From Mongoliibacter sp. (GTDB taxonomy: Bacteria; Bacteroidota; Bacteroidia; Cytophagales; Cyclobacteriaceae), in NCBI RefSeq assembly GCF_007692705.1, contig NZ_REBN01000201.1, positions 27,150 to 91,149 of the forward strand: 64,000 bases of DNA, given 5' to 3'. The notes under the pieces are model-generated. The model saw nothing but the letters and a program-made list of their open reading frames with translations. It was not told the DNA's origin and ran no database searches. Within the stretch, counting starts at the first letter, position 1; every line of letters begins with the position of its first letter. Below, in pieces: positions 19,009-28,068 of the stretch. Both the position numbers and the translations under genes were made by a program.

Positions 19009-20081
19009 GTTTTCTTTTTTTCTATTTCTTCTTCTTCTCCGAATAACAACGCAAAGGGCTTGGTTGATTCATCCAAGGTGAAAATTTCTCTAAGTAAAGC
19101 TAAAGTAGGAATGATGACAATCATACCTGCTATCCCCCAGATTGCTGATCCAACCATCAACCCTAAGAATGTGATAAAAGCATTTAGATTGACATTACTT
19201 CCTACAATTTTCGGTGTAAGGAAATTACTTTCTATTAACTGTATGATTTGAAAGGAGATGACAACCCCAATTGGGTACCAGAGGCTATCCTTTGTCAAAA
19301 ATGCAAAAATTGTGGGTAGTATGGCCCCTAAGAATGGGCCGAGAAAAGGGATAATGTTTAATATTCCTGCAAAAACTCCGAAAAATACAGCGTGCTTGAT
19401 GCCTAAACCAAACAAGATAGCCGTATTAACTACAGCAAGAATAGCCATTACTTTAAATACGCCAATGATGTACTTTTGGACAACCTTTTTCAATTCTTTG
19501 ATTTCGGCTTTGACCTCCTTTGGATCGTGATTATGAAAAATCATGGCCACAAATTGAGTAAGATGCGATCTGAACAGCAAGAAAAAGAATATAAACACAG
19601 TCAAAAGTAAAAATGTGGTAAGTGAACCTAATGTGCTGAAAATTATGTCTGCAATACTGCCTGAGTTGGTTTCAAGCAGGTCAATAATAGACTCTTTGTC
19701 TATTCCTCTCCCCAAACCGGTTTCAATCTGTAGTTTATCTGAAATAAATGATTCGATATCCTCCAGATAATCATTGAGCTTGTCACCGACATTATCTAAA
19801 TCTCTGGTAAAACTGGCTACCTGAAATCCTATAAATGTCAACAAACCTAGTATTCCTATGAGGCCGGTAAGTAAAGCAACAATGGAACTAGATGTTCTGG
19901 AGAATTTTTTTGTTTCAAGCCAATCACTTATCGGAGTCAGCAATGCAGAAATATACCCAGCGAGCAATAATGGAATTAGTAAATTTCTTCCAACAACCAT
20001 TATAAATACAATCGCAATTATCAAAAAAAGTATTGCGAGAATTTTAAGATAATTTGGCAAAATGAGTTTTTTCTGGTCCAT
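19005..20081 (-). CDS. AI-2E family permease (PF01594), copy 2
   Basis: The product has 358 residues with two N-terminal hairpins, a long amphipathic loop (about 75-150) and a C-terminal block of four or five spans. FGVFAGILNIIPFLGPFLGA and ESNFLTPKIVGSNVNLNAF match the family signature regions. It differs clearly from copy 1 at 6509-7591, so this is not a recent tandem duplication. It is coupled by a 4-bp overlap to a TPR lipoprotein. The substrate is unknown, since the family includes AI-2 exporters and Na+/H+ antiporters. Confidence 0.85.
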   Translation of the reverse strand: MDQKKLILPNYLKILAILFLIIAIVFIMVVGRNLLIPLLLAGYISALLTPISDWLETKKFSRTSSSIVALLTGLIGILGLLTFIGFQVASFTRDLDNVGDKLNDYLEDIESFISDKLQIETGLGRGIDKESIIDLLETNSGSIADIIFSTLGSLTTFLLLTVFIFFFLLFRSHLTQFVAMIFHNHDPKEVKAEIKELKKVVQKYIIGVFKVMAILAVVNTAILFGLGIKHAVFFGVFAGILNIIPFLGPFLGAILPTIFAFLTKDSLWYPIGVVISFQIIQLIESNFLTPKIVGSNVNLNAFITFLGLMVGSAIWGIAGMIVIIPTLALLREIFTLDESTKPFALLFGEEEEIEKKKT

Positions 20082-20192
20082 GTTTATAAAAGTTAGCCGA
20101 TCTCTGAAAATTGAATTTATATATCAAACAGTAAGTTATAAGATTGAAAGCTAATTAATAAGCATTCAAAAAAAATTGTATGAAATAAATTC

Positions 20193-20200
20193 TATTTTTG
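20193..20200 (+). promoter_or_regulatory. -7 box for the CDF transporter gene
   Basis: TATTTTTG matches TAnnTTTG, 17 nt before the GTG start at 20218. A TTG lies at 20176-20178, with a shorter spacer than usual. Confidence 0.4.
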
Positions 20201-20217
20201 AATCTTAAAGTAAAATT

Positions 20218-21210
20218 GTGGAAAAAGAAAAAGCACACTGGATTAAACTTTCATTTATCATCAGTATAGTGTTGCTGGGAGTGAAATTTTACTCTTATTA
20301 CATTACCAATTCTACAGCTATTTTGACAGATGCATTGGAAAGCATAGTCAATGTTGTTGCGGCGGCGTTTGCCTCTTTCAGTATTTACTTAAGTTCCAGA
20401 CCAAGGGATGATAACCACCCTTATGGGCATGGAAAAATTGAATTTTTCAGTGCAGGTGTGGAGGGAACATTAATCATCCTTGCAGGCGTCTTTATTATCT
20501 ATCAGGCAGTTTACAATTTCTTTTTCCCAAATGATCTCGAAAATCTTTTTGAGGGAATTTTATTGGTCACATTTTCAGGTCTTGTCAATGGTGTTTTTGG
20601 GTTGTTATTGCAAAAGAAAGGGAAACAACTCAATAGTCTTACTCTAGAGGCGAGCGGGAAACATTTGCTTACTGATACCATGACGAGTTTATTGTTGGTC
20701 TTGGGTGTAGGGGTTATTTATCTAACAGATTATGAATTTTTGGATTCGGTAATTGCAGTACTTTTTTCATTTTATATTATTTATTCAGGATATGGTTTGG
20801 TAAGAAGATCCGTAGCAGGTTTGATGGATGAAGCGGATCCTGTTGCTGTTACTTCCACTGTGGATTTGATCAATATGAATAGAAGATCCAATTGGATAGA
20901 TATTCATAATATGAGGGTACAACAATATGGGGGGGATAGGCATATAGACCTTCATTTGACATTGCCGTATTATTTAAGCTTGCAGGAAGTACATGATGAA
21001 GTTGAAAAGCTAGAATCTGTTTTGGAAAACCATTGGCCCGGAGTAATGGAAGTATTTGTCCACTCTGATCCCTGCATTCCTGATAAATGTTGTCACTATT
21101 GTCAAATCAAAGATTGTGGAGTACGAAAATATCCGATGAATAAAAAAATAGAGTGGACGGCAATAAATATGTCAAAAAATCAAAAACACTACCATGAACT
21201 GATTGAGTAA
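20218..21210 (+). CDS. Cation diffusion facilitator transporter with Cys-rich tail
   Basis: The product has 330 residues and a GTG start; no nearby ATG would preserve the first helix. The six-span CDF domain is followed by a cytosolic metal-binding domain. Helix 2 carries TDALESIVN (D38, E41, S42) in place of the usual H/DxxxD. Helix 5 keeps HLLTD (H149, D153). The HPYGHGKIE loop (67-75) is the usual CDF cytoplasmic motif. The C-terminal domain ends with C286, C291, C292, C295 and C300, a likely extra metal site. CDF proteins export Zn2+, Fe2+, Mn2+ or similar ions by proton exchange. The altered helix 2 motif makes the metal uncertain. Confidence 0.88.
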   Translation: MEKEKAHWIKLSFIISIVLLGVKFYSYYITNSTAILTDALESIVNVVAAAFASFSIYLSSRPRDDNHPYGHGKIEFFSAGVEGTLIILAGVFIIYQAVYNFFFPNDLENLFEGILLVTFSGLVNGVFGLLLQKKGKQLNSLTLEASGKHLLTDTMTSLLLVLGVGVIYLTDYEFLDSVIAVLFSFYIIYSGYGLVRRSVAGLMDEADPVAVTSTVDLINMNRRSNWIDIHNMRVQQYGGDRHIDLHLTLPYYLSLQEVHDEVEKLESVLENHWPGVMEVFVHSDPCIPDKCCHYCQIKDCGVRKYPMNKKIEWTAINMSKNQKHYHELIE

Positions 21211-21302
21211 ATTGTTCTTTGGGTATGTGTGTTTTTTCAAAATAATAACGACATGAATTGAATTCAAACAGAATAGTTTGTATATTCATCAAAAAAACAG
21301 CT

Positions 21303-21389
21303 ATGAACGAGGACAAAAAATTCCGGATTTTACTGGCAGTATCGTCAGTAGTGTGGTTGATCCTTGTTGGGTTTCTCATTGTGATCTGA
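21303..21389 (+). CDS. Candidate 28-residue single-span membrane micropeptide
   Basis: This is an ATG-to-TGA reading frame of 28 residues with a short charged start (MNEDKKFR) followed by one continuous hydrophobic helix of about 20 residues containing a Trp. It is the only sensible coding frame in the 485-bp gap between the CDF gene and the M20 gene. A near-match to the -7 box (TAGTTTG, 21274-21280) lies 22 nt upstream. A strong terminator at 21457-21490 closes the unit, so a short transcript is plausible. I do not recognise the family. A small RNA overlapping the frame is the alternative. Confidence 0.4.
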   Translation: MNEDKKFRILLAVSSVVWLILVGFLIVI

Positions 21390-21456
21390 CATGGGTCCCA
21401 AGCGAGTGCACATGTTGTTAACAACAGCTAATGCTTTTCAAATGGATTAAGGTTTT

Positions 21457-21490
21457 AAAAAGGGATATGTAAAAACATATCCTTTTTTCT
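21457..21490 (+). terminator. Rho-independent terminator in the CDF-M20 gap
   Basis: The stem GGATATGT / ACATATCC (21463-21470 and 21475-21482) has loop AAAA, is preceded by A-rich sequence and is followed by TTTTTTCTTTT. It lies 68 bp after the micropeptide frame. The remaining 21490-21695 is AT-rich, with no further gene I can support. Confidence 0.85.
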
Positions 21491-21695
21491 TTTAACGGTC
21501 ATTACAATTGATTATTCTATTTTTATTTAAGAATTGCTTATCTTATTTTTAAAGTATTAATAAATACAAATTATTTGGCAATGATTTACTAAAATCAGAC
21601 ATGGAAAAATCAAAGAAAAGAATGATAGTTGAGACAGTATATCCCGAACTTTGGTACTAAAAAGTAATGGCATCTAAAAAACAAAATCTAATTCT

Positions 21696-23144
21696 ATGAA
21701 AAAATTAATTACGCTCATCTTGACTCTTGGAATATTTTTTCAAGGAAATGCTCAAGAGACCAATCACGAGTCCTTCATTGTCCGTCAACTGGACTCCAAT
21801 ACCGAAAAGTATAGTAAAATAGCAAGGGAAATTTGGGAAAATCCCGAACTCGGTTATCTGGAATATATTTCTTCTGAAATACTTATAGACGAACTTAAGT
21901 CTTCTGGATTTGATGTAGAAATAGGAGTAGCCGGTTTGCCTACTTCCTTTGTCGCGACATACGATAAAGGAGGCCCTGTAATAGGTTTTTTAGCTGAATA
22001 TGATGCGTTACCTGGCTTGTCCCAAGATGCTGTGCCATTCAGAATGGAATTGGTAGAAGGAGGTAATGGTCATGGTTGCGGACACAACCTGTTTGGAACA
22101 GCTGTGGTAGCTTCAGGTGTGGCTTTGAAAGAGTGGATAGATGAAAATAATATTCAAGCAACCATCAAAATATTTGGTACTCCGGCTGAAGAAGGTGGTG
22201 CCGGGAAAGCTTTTATGGTAAGAGAAGGTCTTTTTGAGGGAGTTGATGCGGTGATTAATTGGCACCCTTCGGACAGAAATTCTGCCAATGCATCTACTTG
22301 TACTGCTGTAATGCAGGGGTATTTTAAGTTTCGAGGACAATCTGCGCATGCTGCGGGCTCTCCGGAGCGCGGAAGATCTGCTCTTGATGGGGTAGAAGCC
22401 ATGAATATGATGGTGAACATGATGAGAGAACATGTGGATCAGGAAAGCCGCATACATTATGTCATTGTGAATGGTGGTATGGCCGCCAATGTAGTTCCTG
22501 ACTATGCAGTGGTTGAATACATGGTAAGGCATCCTGATGTCAAAGAAGTAAAAGACATTTGGCAAAGGGTAATAAAAGCATCTGAGGGTGCTGCTATGGG
22601 TACCGGAACAGAAGTGGAAGTTGAATTGGTATCTGGTATTTATGGACTTCTTCCTAATGAAACTTTAGCCAAAACCATGCATAAAAATCTGTCTGCAGTA
22701 GGTGGAGTAGAGTATGATGAAGAAGAGATAGAGTTTGCAAGAAAAATTCAGGAAACCTTAAACTCTCCCAAGGTACCATCACTTTCAATCGCCAAAGAAA
22801 TTCAACCTTACAGGTTAAATCATTTTCCAGCTTCCACAGACGTTGGAGATGTCAGTTATGTTACCCCGACGGTGGGTTTGGGTACTGCCACTTGGGTTCC
22901 TGGTACTGCGGCCCATACTTGGCAAGCCACCGCTGCAGATGGCATGAGTATAGGGTATAAAGGGATGATGGTGGCTGCCAAAACAATGGCGCTTACCGGA
23001 AAAGACCTTATCCTTAATCCACTATTGATCAAAGAAGCTAAAAAGGAGTTTGACGAAAGGTTGGACGGTTATGTTTATGAAGCATTAATAGGAGATATAG
23101 ATCCTCCTTTGGATTTTAGAAAAGCTCAAAATAAAGTCAAGTAA
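21696..23144 (+). CDS. Secreted M20-family amidohydrolase (AbgB-like)
   Basis: The protein has 482 residues with a signal peptide ending QGNAQ. Metal-site motifs of the M20 family are present: FLAEYDALPGLSQ, then GNGHGCGHNLFG, TPAEEGGAGKA and, near the C-terminus, ASTDVGDVSYVTP. The sequence is closest in pattern to p-aminobenzoyl-glutamate hydrolase subunit B, with the dimerisation domain inserted at about 205-320 (QGYFKFRGQSAHAAGSPERG). It probably hydrolyses an amide bond in an acylated amino acid or peptide outside the cytoplasm. The natural substrate is not predictable. It ends at a bidirectional terminator shared with the M3 peptidase gene. Confidence 0.88.
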   Translation: MKKLITLILTLGIFFQGNAQETNHESFIVRQLDSNTEKYSKIAREIWENPELGYLEYISSEILIDELKSSGFDVEIGVAGLPTSFVATYDKGGPVIGFLAEYDALPGLSQDAVPFRMELVEGGNGHGCGHNLFGTAVVASGVALKEWIDENNIQATIKIFGTPAEEGGAGKAFMVREGLFEGVDAVINWHPSDRNSANASTCTAVMQGYFKFRGQSAHAAGSPERGRSALDGVEAMNMMVNMMREHVDQESRIHYVIVNGGMAANVVPDYAVVEYMVRHPDVKEVKDIWQRVIKASEGAAMGTGTEVEVELVSGIYGLLPNETLAKTMHKNLSAVGGVEYDEEEIEFARKIQETLNSPKVPSLSIAKEIQPYRLNHFPASTDVGDVSYVTPTVGLGTATWVPGTAAHTWQATAADGMSIGYKGMMVAAKTMALTGKDLILNPLLIKEAKKEFDERLDGYVYEALIGDIDPPLDFRKAQNKVK

Positions 23145-23148
23145 GCAA

Positions 23149-23187
23149 GAAAAAAAGCCTCTGAAATCAATCAGAGGCTTTTTTTTA
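23149..23187. terminator. Bidirectional terminator (M20 / M3 genes)
   Basis: The 14-bp stem AAAAAAGCCTCTGA / TCAGAGGCTTTTTT has loop AATCAA and is flanked by A and T runs. It overlaps the stop codon of the minus-strand peptidase gene. Confidence 0.9.
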
Positions 23188-25215
23188 GGAAACAAGTCCT
23201 GCCCTTTTAAGCAAGGCTTCTGGTTGTGGTTCTCGACCCCTAAACCTTTTATACAGTATGGATGGGTGTTCAGTGCCTCCGGCAGCAAGTATATTTTCAT
23301 GGAAGGACTTTGCCGTTTCTTTGTCAAAAACTCCTTTTTCCAAAAACAACTCAAATGCGTCTGCATCTAAAACTTCAGCCCATTTGTAGCTATAATAACC
23401 CGCAGCATACCCCCCCTGAAATATGTGGGAAAATGAAGTGCTCATCATAGTGCCCTCTACTTCAGGAAGCAGTTTGGTCTTACTCATTATTTCCATTTCA
23501 AATTCAGGTATATCTTTTATTTTTTCGGGATCTGTTCCATGAAAGGCCATGTCTAATAAACCTAAGCTGATCTGTCTTACAGTTTGATAACCTTGATGGA
23601 AATTAGAGGCTTGTTTGATCTTTAAAACCAAATCTTCCGGAATCTTTTCCCCTGTTTCATAATGTTTTGCAAAGAGGTCAAGGCATTCCTTTTCATAACA
23701 CCAGTTTTCTAAAATCTGGGAAGGCAGTTCCACAAAATCCCAATATACGCTTGTCCCAGTCAGGGACTCGTAATTTCCTTTTGCCAGCATGCCGTGAAGG
23801 GCGTGTCCAAATTCATGAAAAAGTGTTGTAACTTCATTAAATGTCAGAAGTGATGGCTTGGTCTTGGTTGGCTTGGTGAAGTTACATACTATAGAGACAT
23901 GAGGTCGGATTTCATTTCCATTGACGGTCTTCTGACCACGATAGCTTGTCATCCAAGCACCGGTTCTCTTTCCGGGCCTAGGAAAAAAATCCGCATAGAA
24001 TACCGCAACATGGTTGTTATTTGCATCCAATACTTCATATGTGGTTACATCAGGGTGGTATTTTGGTATTTTATTGTTTTGCTTTAACTTGATTCCAAAT
24101 AATATCTCTGCTGTTTGAAACACACCATTCACCACATTTTCCAATTTGAAATAAGGACGCAATAATTCATCATCTATTGCATATTTCTTCTTTTTGAGTT
24201 TTTCAGCATAAAATGCCAAATCCCACTTTTCCAGTTTTTCCAATCCGTCTAACTCAAATGCGAAAGCAGTCAATTCCCGAATTTCTTCTTGAGCCTTGGG
24301 TTTTGCTTTTTCAAGTAATTCCTCTAAAAAAACCATCACTTTTGATGCACTCTTGGCCATTCTTTCTTCAAGAACAAAGTCAGCATGACTTTTATATCCA
24401 AGGAGATTGGCCCTTTCGTTTTTGAGCCTCAACATTTCTTGGATATTATTTTTATTATCTAAGTTATCCCCTTTACAGGCTTTAGTATTGTAGGCAATAA
24501 AAAGCTCCTTTCGCAGTTCCCGGTCCTTGATGTAAGTCATAAATGGAATGTAGCTTGGGAACGCCAAAGTAAACATCCATTTTCCACCCTTGCCTTTTTC
24601 TTCTGCTGTCTGTGCAGCCGCTTCCCGAATATCCTCAGGAAGACCGTCAATTTTAGATTCATCAGCTATCAAAAGCTCATACTTGTTTGTTTCTGCCAAG
24701 ACATTTTCTCCAAATGTCAGGCTCAGTTTTGATAAACTTCTATCGATTTCCCGCAACTTAGTTTTTTGTTCGTCGCTAAGGTTAGCACCATTTCTGATAA
24801 AGGTCTTGTAAGTTTTTTCCAGGAGTGTCATTTGCTCCGGGCTTAAATTCAAGTCCTCCTTTTGCACATATACCTGTTCAATGGAATTGAAAAGCTCTTG
24901 GTCCAACAGAATATCATTTCCATAAGCTGTAAGCAAAGGGGAAATTTCTTGAGCCAATTGTTGGATTTCAGCATTGGTTTCCGCACTGTTGAGATTGAAA
25001 AAGACAGAGGAGACTACATTCAGCCTTTCTCCTGCATTATCCAATGCAACAATGGTGTTTTCGAAAGTAGGTAAACCAACCTTTTTTATTTGAGCTATAT
25101 CTTTTTTGGCTGCTTTGATGCATTCCTGAATGGCAGGAAGAAAGTGTTCGTTTTTGATTTTATCAAAAGGAGGGGTATCAAAGGGAGTTGAAAATTTCTC
25201 TAATAATGGATTCAT
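23185..25215 (-). CDS. M3-family zinc metallopeptidase (oligopeptidase A / Dcp type)
   Basis: The 676-residue soluble enzyme has no signal peptide, so it is cytoplasmic. The zinc motif is HEFGH at 467-471, with the third ligand in the helix about 25 residues later (VELPSQILE). An N-terminal helical cap begins NPLLEKFSTPFDTPPFDKI. The C-terminal block contains GGYAAGYYSYKWAEVLDADA, characteristic of oligopeptidase A and peptidyl-dipeptidase Dcp. Both degrade short peptides, Dcp by removing C-terminal dipeptides, and sequence by eye does not separate them. It is probably monocistronic. Confidence 0.93.
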   Translation of the reverse strand: MNPLLEKFSTPFDTPPFDKIKNEHFLPAIQECIKAAKKDIAQIKKVGLPTFENTIVALDNAGERLNVVSSVFFNLNSAETNAEIQQLAQEISPLLTAYGNDILLDQELFNSIEQVYVQKEDLNLSPEQMTLLEKTYKTFIRNGANLSDEQKTKLREIDRSLSKLSLTFGENVLAETNKYELLIADESKIDGLPEDIREAAAQTAEEKGKGGKWMFTLAFPSYIPFMTYIKDRELRKELFIAYNTKACKGDNLDNKNNIQEMLRLKNERANLLGYKSHADFVLEERMAKSASKVMVFLEELLEKAKPKAQEEIRELTAFAFELDGLEKLEKWDLAFYAEKLKKKKYAIDDELLRPYFKLENVVNGVFQTAEILFGIKLKQNNKIPKYHPDVTTYEVLDANNNHVAVFYADFFPRPGKRTGAWMTSYRGQKTVNGNEIRPHVSIVCNFTKPTKTKPSLLTFNEVTTLFHEFGHALHGMLAKGNYESLTGTSVYWDFVELPSQILENWCYEKECLDLFAKHYETGEKIPEDLVLKIKQASNFHQGYQTVRQISLGLLDMAFHGTDPEKIKDIPEFEMEIMSKTKLLPEVEGTMMSTSFSHIFQGGYAAGYYSYKWAEVLDADAFELFLEKGVFDKETAKSFHENILAAGGTEHPSILYKRFRGREPQPEALLKRAGLVS

Positions 25216-25436
25216 TTATTATAATTTTAATGACTGTCTCAAAGTTATGATGACAAATTTAAGGAACTTATACTCTATTTGAAGTTTGGGAAAGTGTAGA
25301 TCATATTTCTTTATCAGGAATTAATTAATCGTGTAAACCCAGTTTTCTAAGTGAATACAAAATATGAACACTATTAAGGGCTTAATAGGTCAGATTATCA
25401 AAAGGATTTATGAAAATTCATTTCTCTCCTGGATAT

Positions 25437-26087
25437 TTAATTTCTGTAAACCATGATATAAAAAAGTAGCCACAGTAAAAATACCACCAAATAACTTCCA
25501 ATAATTACAAATGTAGATGCTTTTATAGGTCTGTTGCTAATGGTATGGAAGCCCAGTATCAAAAGAATTATATAGAGAAATTCAAACAGATTCAGGGCTT
25601 GGAGGGGGTATCTGTATTTGTCAGCAATTGCATCTTGATCAAAAAGCTGGTATAAAGATAATGGGTAAAAATTTTTGATTTCGAGATAGGAAGTATTTTC
25701 GGAAGGACTGATAAAAATAAGCATCCTAATGATTTCAGGAAAAAGGAAAACCAATTCGGCCACCATAACATATTTCCAAAGCACTTTGAAAGATACCTTA
25801 TATCCAAAAGTAAAAGCACCTGTCCAGATCACAAATGCGGTCAACGTAAATTTCCAGAGTAGGGAAAACGGAGTCCAAATGTAGTTTAGAGTATTGAAAA
25901 TATGCATATAGGAGAAGGCACCGTCTGCCTCTAGCTCTTCGTATCCTGGAATTGATTTGATAATGATATCGTTAGTAATAATCCTTACTGTCAAAAATAA
26001 TATTACAAGAATCAAAAAAAACACCCGTTTGTCGAAATCTAAAAAGGATTCTATTCGTTGAGAAGTTGGGCTTTGCGATTTTGGCAT
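25437..26087 (-). CDS. Hypothetical Yip1-like multi-pass membrane protein
   Basis: The product has 216 residues with an N-terminal cytosolic segment (SQSPTSQRIESFLDFDKR) and five hydrophobic stretches (about 22-42, 75-95, 105-130, 165-185, 192-213). Topology and length resemble the Yip1-like membrane family annotated in many Bacteroidetes, but no catalytic motif is visible. It is divergent from the TPR protein at 26164. The 221-bp region between it and the M3 gene start (25216-25436) contains no gene I can support. Confidence 0.6.
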   Translation of the reverse strand: MPKSQSPTSQRIESFLDFDKRVFFLILVILFLTVRIITNDIIIKSIPGYEELEADGAFSYMHIFNTLNYIWTPFSLLWKFTLTAFVIWTGAFTFGYKVSFKVLWKYVMVAELVFLFPEIIRMLIFISPSENTSYLEIKNFYPLSLYQLFDQDAIADKYRYPLQALNLFEFLYIILLILGFHTISNRPIKASTFVIIGSYLVVFLLWLLFYIMVYRN

Positions 26088-26136
26088 GTTTCTAAATAAA
26101 TATTGGTAAATCTAAATTATTGTTTGGAATTGGCTA

Positions 26137-26144
26137 TAGTTTTG
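26137..26144 (+). promoter_or_regulatory. -7 box for TPR gene 26164
   Basis: TAGTTTTG matches TAnnTTTG, 19 nt before the ATG. A TTG at 26120-26122 is closer than the usual -33 spacing. Confidence 0.4.
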
Positions 26145-26163
26145 CCCGATAATTGAAATTTAT

Positions 26164-27357
26164 ATGTTGAGAACCTTATTCTTACTTATCCATTTAATGG
26201 TAGGATCCAGCTTACTTGCAAAAGCGCAGGAGCCTCCTCTGGATGATATTACAGCAGAGGCTAACCCCTATCTATTATTGGACAAAGGGCTACAGTTTAG
26301 GATAACGGAAAATGTGAATGCACTCTACAACTTTGATTTTGAAAAGGCGGAAAGAGGTTTTAGAGTCATACAATATCAATACCCAGATCATCCACTTCCC
26401 TATTTTTTGAATGGATTGAGTACCTGGTGGAAAATTGCACCCGATATTGAAAATAAAAAATTCGATAATCGCTTTTTGAATCAGATGGATATTGTTATTG
26501 ACAAGGCTAAGAAGGTGCTGGACGATGATCCTGAAAATAAAGAGGCGGCATTTTTCTTGGCAGGAGCATATGGTTTTCAGGGAAGGTTACTGAGTGAGAG
26601 GAAGAGCTGGACCAAAGCTACTTTTGCGGGTAAAAATGCTTTAAAATACCTAAACCTCAGTAGAGGTGAAGAAGAGTTGAATCCAGAGCTTTTATTGGGA
26701 GATGCGCTGTTTAATTACTTTTCTGTGTGGATTCCCGAAAATTATCCAATCTTAAAACCCGTGGTTGCACTTTTCCCGAAGGGTGATAAAACACTTGGGC
26801 TTCAACAACTCGAAGATGTTGCACAGAATGCATTCTATGCAAGGGTCGAAGCGCAGTATTTCCTGTTCAGACTATATGGTGCAGAGGAAAAACAGCCTTA
26901 CAAAGCTTTAGCGATCACAGAGTATTTAAATGATAAATATCCTAATAACCCTTATTTCCATAGGTCTTATGCAAGACAACTTTATACAGTTGGCAGGGTG
27001 GTAGAAGCCAAGGAAGTCTCTGAGGCAATCTTAAAGAGAATCGACGAAAAGTGGACAGGATATGAATCTAACAGTGGGAGGTACGCGGCATTTTATATTG
27101 CACAATTTCATGAGCGGATCAACAATAAGGAGGAAGCAAAGAAATATTATTTAAAGACTTTATCTTATGGTGAAGAGTCCGAAAGTCAAGAAAGTGGCTA
27201 CTATTTATATTCTCTAATAGCTTTGGGGAAAATGGCAAATGAAGATAAAGACAAGAAAGCAGCTAAGGCTTATTTCAACAAAGTAAAGAAATATGCGAAG
27301 AGAAAACACCCTGCGCACAAAGAGGCTAGAGATTATATCAAAAAGAATAAACTTTAA
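26164..27357 (+). CDS. Secreted tetratricopeptide-repeat protein
   Basis: The 397-residue product has a signal peptide ending LLAKAQ. Helical TPR-like pairs run through the mature sequence, for example NFDFEKAERGFRVIQYQYP (about 57-75), FHRSYARQLYTVGRVVEAKE and KAAKAYFNKVKKYAKRKHPA. It ends in a basic tail. Similar Cytophagales proteins are annotated only as TPR proteins. No partner is evident, and the next gene, the Lrp regulator, starts 209 bp later with its own promoter. Confidence 0.75.
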   Translation: MLRTLFLLIHLMVGSSLLAKAQEPPLDDITAEANPYLLLDKGLQFRITENVNALYNFDFEKAERGFRVIQYQYPDHPLPYFLNGLSTWWKIAPDIENKKFDNRFLNQMDIVIDKAKKVLDDDPENKEAAFFLAGAYGFQGRLLSERKSWTKATFAGKNALKYLNLSRGEEELNPELLLGDALFNYFSVWIPENYPILKPVVALFPKGDKTLGLQQLEDVAQNAFYARVEAQYFLFRLYGAEEKQPYKALAITEYLNDKYPNNPYFHRSYARQLYTVGRVVEAKEVSEAILKRIDEKWTGYESNSGRYAAFYIAQFHERINNKEEAKKYYLKTLSYGEESESQESGYYLYSLIALGKMANEDKDKKAAKAYFNKVKKYAKRKHPAHKEARDYIKKNKL

Positions 27358-27498
27358 TCTAATTATTCCGTAGGCTTCTTATAAAATCAGGAGATAATTT
27401 GAATATATTCAATTACTTGGAAATATTTCTCTGTTAAATTAAGTAAAATCGACTTATCAAATAACAATATTTCGAAATCTCCTCCGTTTTTTGTGAGT

Positions 27499-27516
27499 AA
27501 TTGTTTTAAAACAATT
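27499..27516. promoter_or_regulatory. Perfect 18-bp palindrome, candidate Lrp/AsnC autoregulatory operator
   Basis: AATTGTTTTAAAACAATT equals its own reverse complement. It overlaps the TTG at 27501-27503 that would serve as the -33 element and lies upstream of the -7 box. A dimeric regulator bound here would block transcription of the Lrp-type gene. Confidence 0.5.
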
Positions 27517-27535
27517 TTAAAAAATATTAACTTTG
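27501..27535 (+). promoter_or_regulatory. Promoter of the Lrp/AsnC gene
   Basis: TTG at 27501-27503 and TAACTTTG at 27528-27535 are separated by 24 nt, near the Bacteroidetes sigma consensus. The predicted leader is about 25 nt. Confidence 0.5.
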
Positions 27536-27566
27536 CACAACATAAAATTTTGTAAATAATACAATC

Positions 27567-28049
27567 ATGGATAATAGCATAAGAGTGAAATTCGACAAAA
27601 TAGACCGCAAGATTCTAGAAATCTTACAAGCCAACGCAAAAATCACTAATGCCCAGCTTTCCAAGGATATTGGACTTTCTCCGGCACCGACTCTAGAAAG
27701 AGTAAAAAAATTGGAGCAGTCTGGGATTATCAAAAGCTACCATGCTAAATTAGATCCGGAAAGAATTGGCCTAGGAGTAAGTACTTTTGTTTTGGTAAGC
27801 CTAGTAGGCCACAACAAAGGAAATATTGATGCCTTTATGAAAGAGATCAATCAGATTCCTGAAGTAATCGAGTGTCACCACATCACAGGTACAGGGGATT
27901 TTATCCTGAAGATCATCGCTAAAGACATAACTGCATACCAAAAATTAATGCTTGAAAAGGTATCCGAAATCAAAGAGGTAGACTCTATGCAATCAATGGT
28001 TATTCTTTCTACTTTTAAGGATAGTAAGGTATTACCCATCCCAGCTTAA
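27567..28049 (+). CDS. Lrp/AsnC-family transcriptional regulator
   Basis: The 160-residue product has an N-terminal winged helix (DRKILEILQANAKITNAQLS, about 12-31, with recognition helix at SPAPTLERVKKLEQSGII) and a C-terminal RAM/AsnC ligand-binding domain (HHITGTGDFILKIIAKD). Such proteins form dimers to octamers and respond to amino acids. The regulon is unknown. A perfect palindrome in its promoter suggests autoregulation. It is followed by a terminator, so the NUDIX gene is probably separate. Confidence 0.92.
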   Translation: MDNSIRVKFDKIDRKILEILQANAKITNAQLSKDIGLSPAPTLERVKKLEQSGIIKSYHAKLDPERIGLGVSTFVLVSLVGHNKGNIDAFMKEINQIPEVIECHHITGTGDFILKIIAKDITAYQKLMLEKVSEIKEVDSMQSMVILSTFKDSKVLPIPA

Positions 28050-28068
28050 TCTAGAAAATTTTAAATTG

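Noticed and set aside
21107..21424. 105-residue minus-strand frame antisense to the CDF gene end
   Set aside because: It overlaps conserved CDF coding sequence, has no family features and is explained as a chance antisense frame.
21601..21660. A 19-residue frame (MEKSKKRMIVETVYPELWY) upstream of the M20 gene
   Set aside because: Too short to judge, no -7 box or terminator of its own, and it ends 36 nt before the M20 ATG. It could be a leader peptide, but nothing supports that.
22113..22565. 150-residue minus-strand frame inside the M20 gene
   Set aside because: Composition is that of a reversed coding strand (His/Arg/Ser-rich), with no recognisable domain and no promoter.
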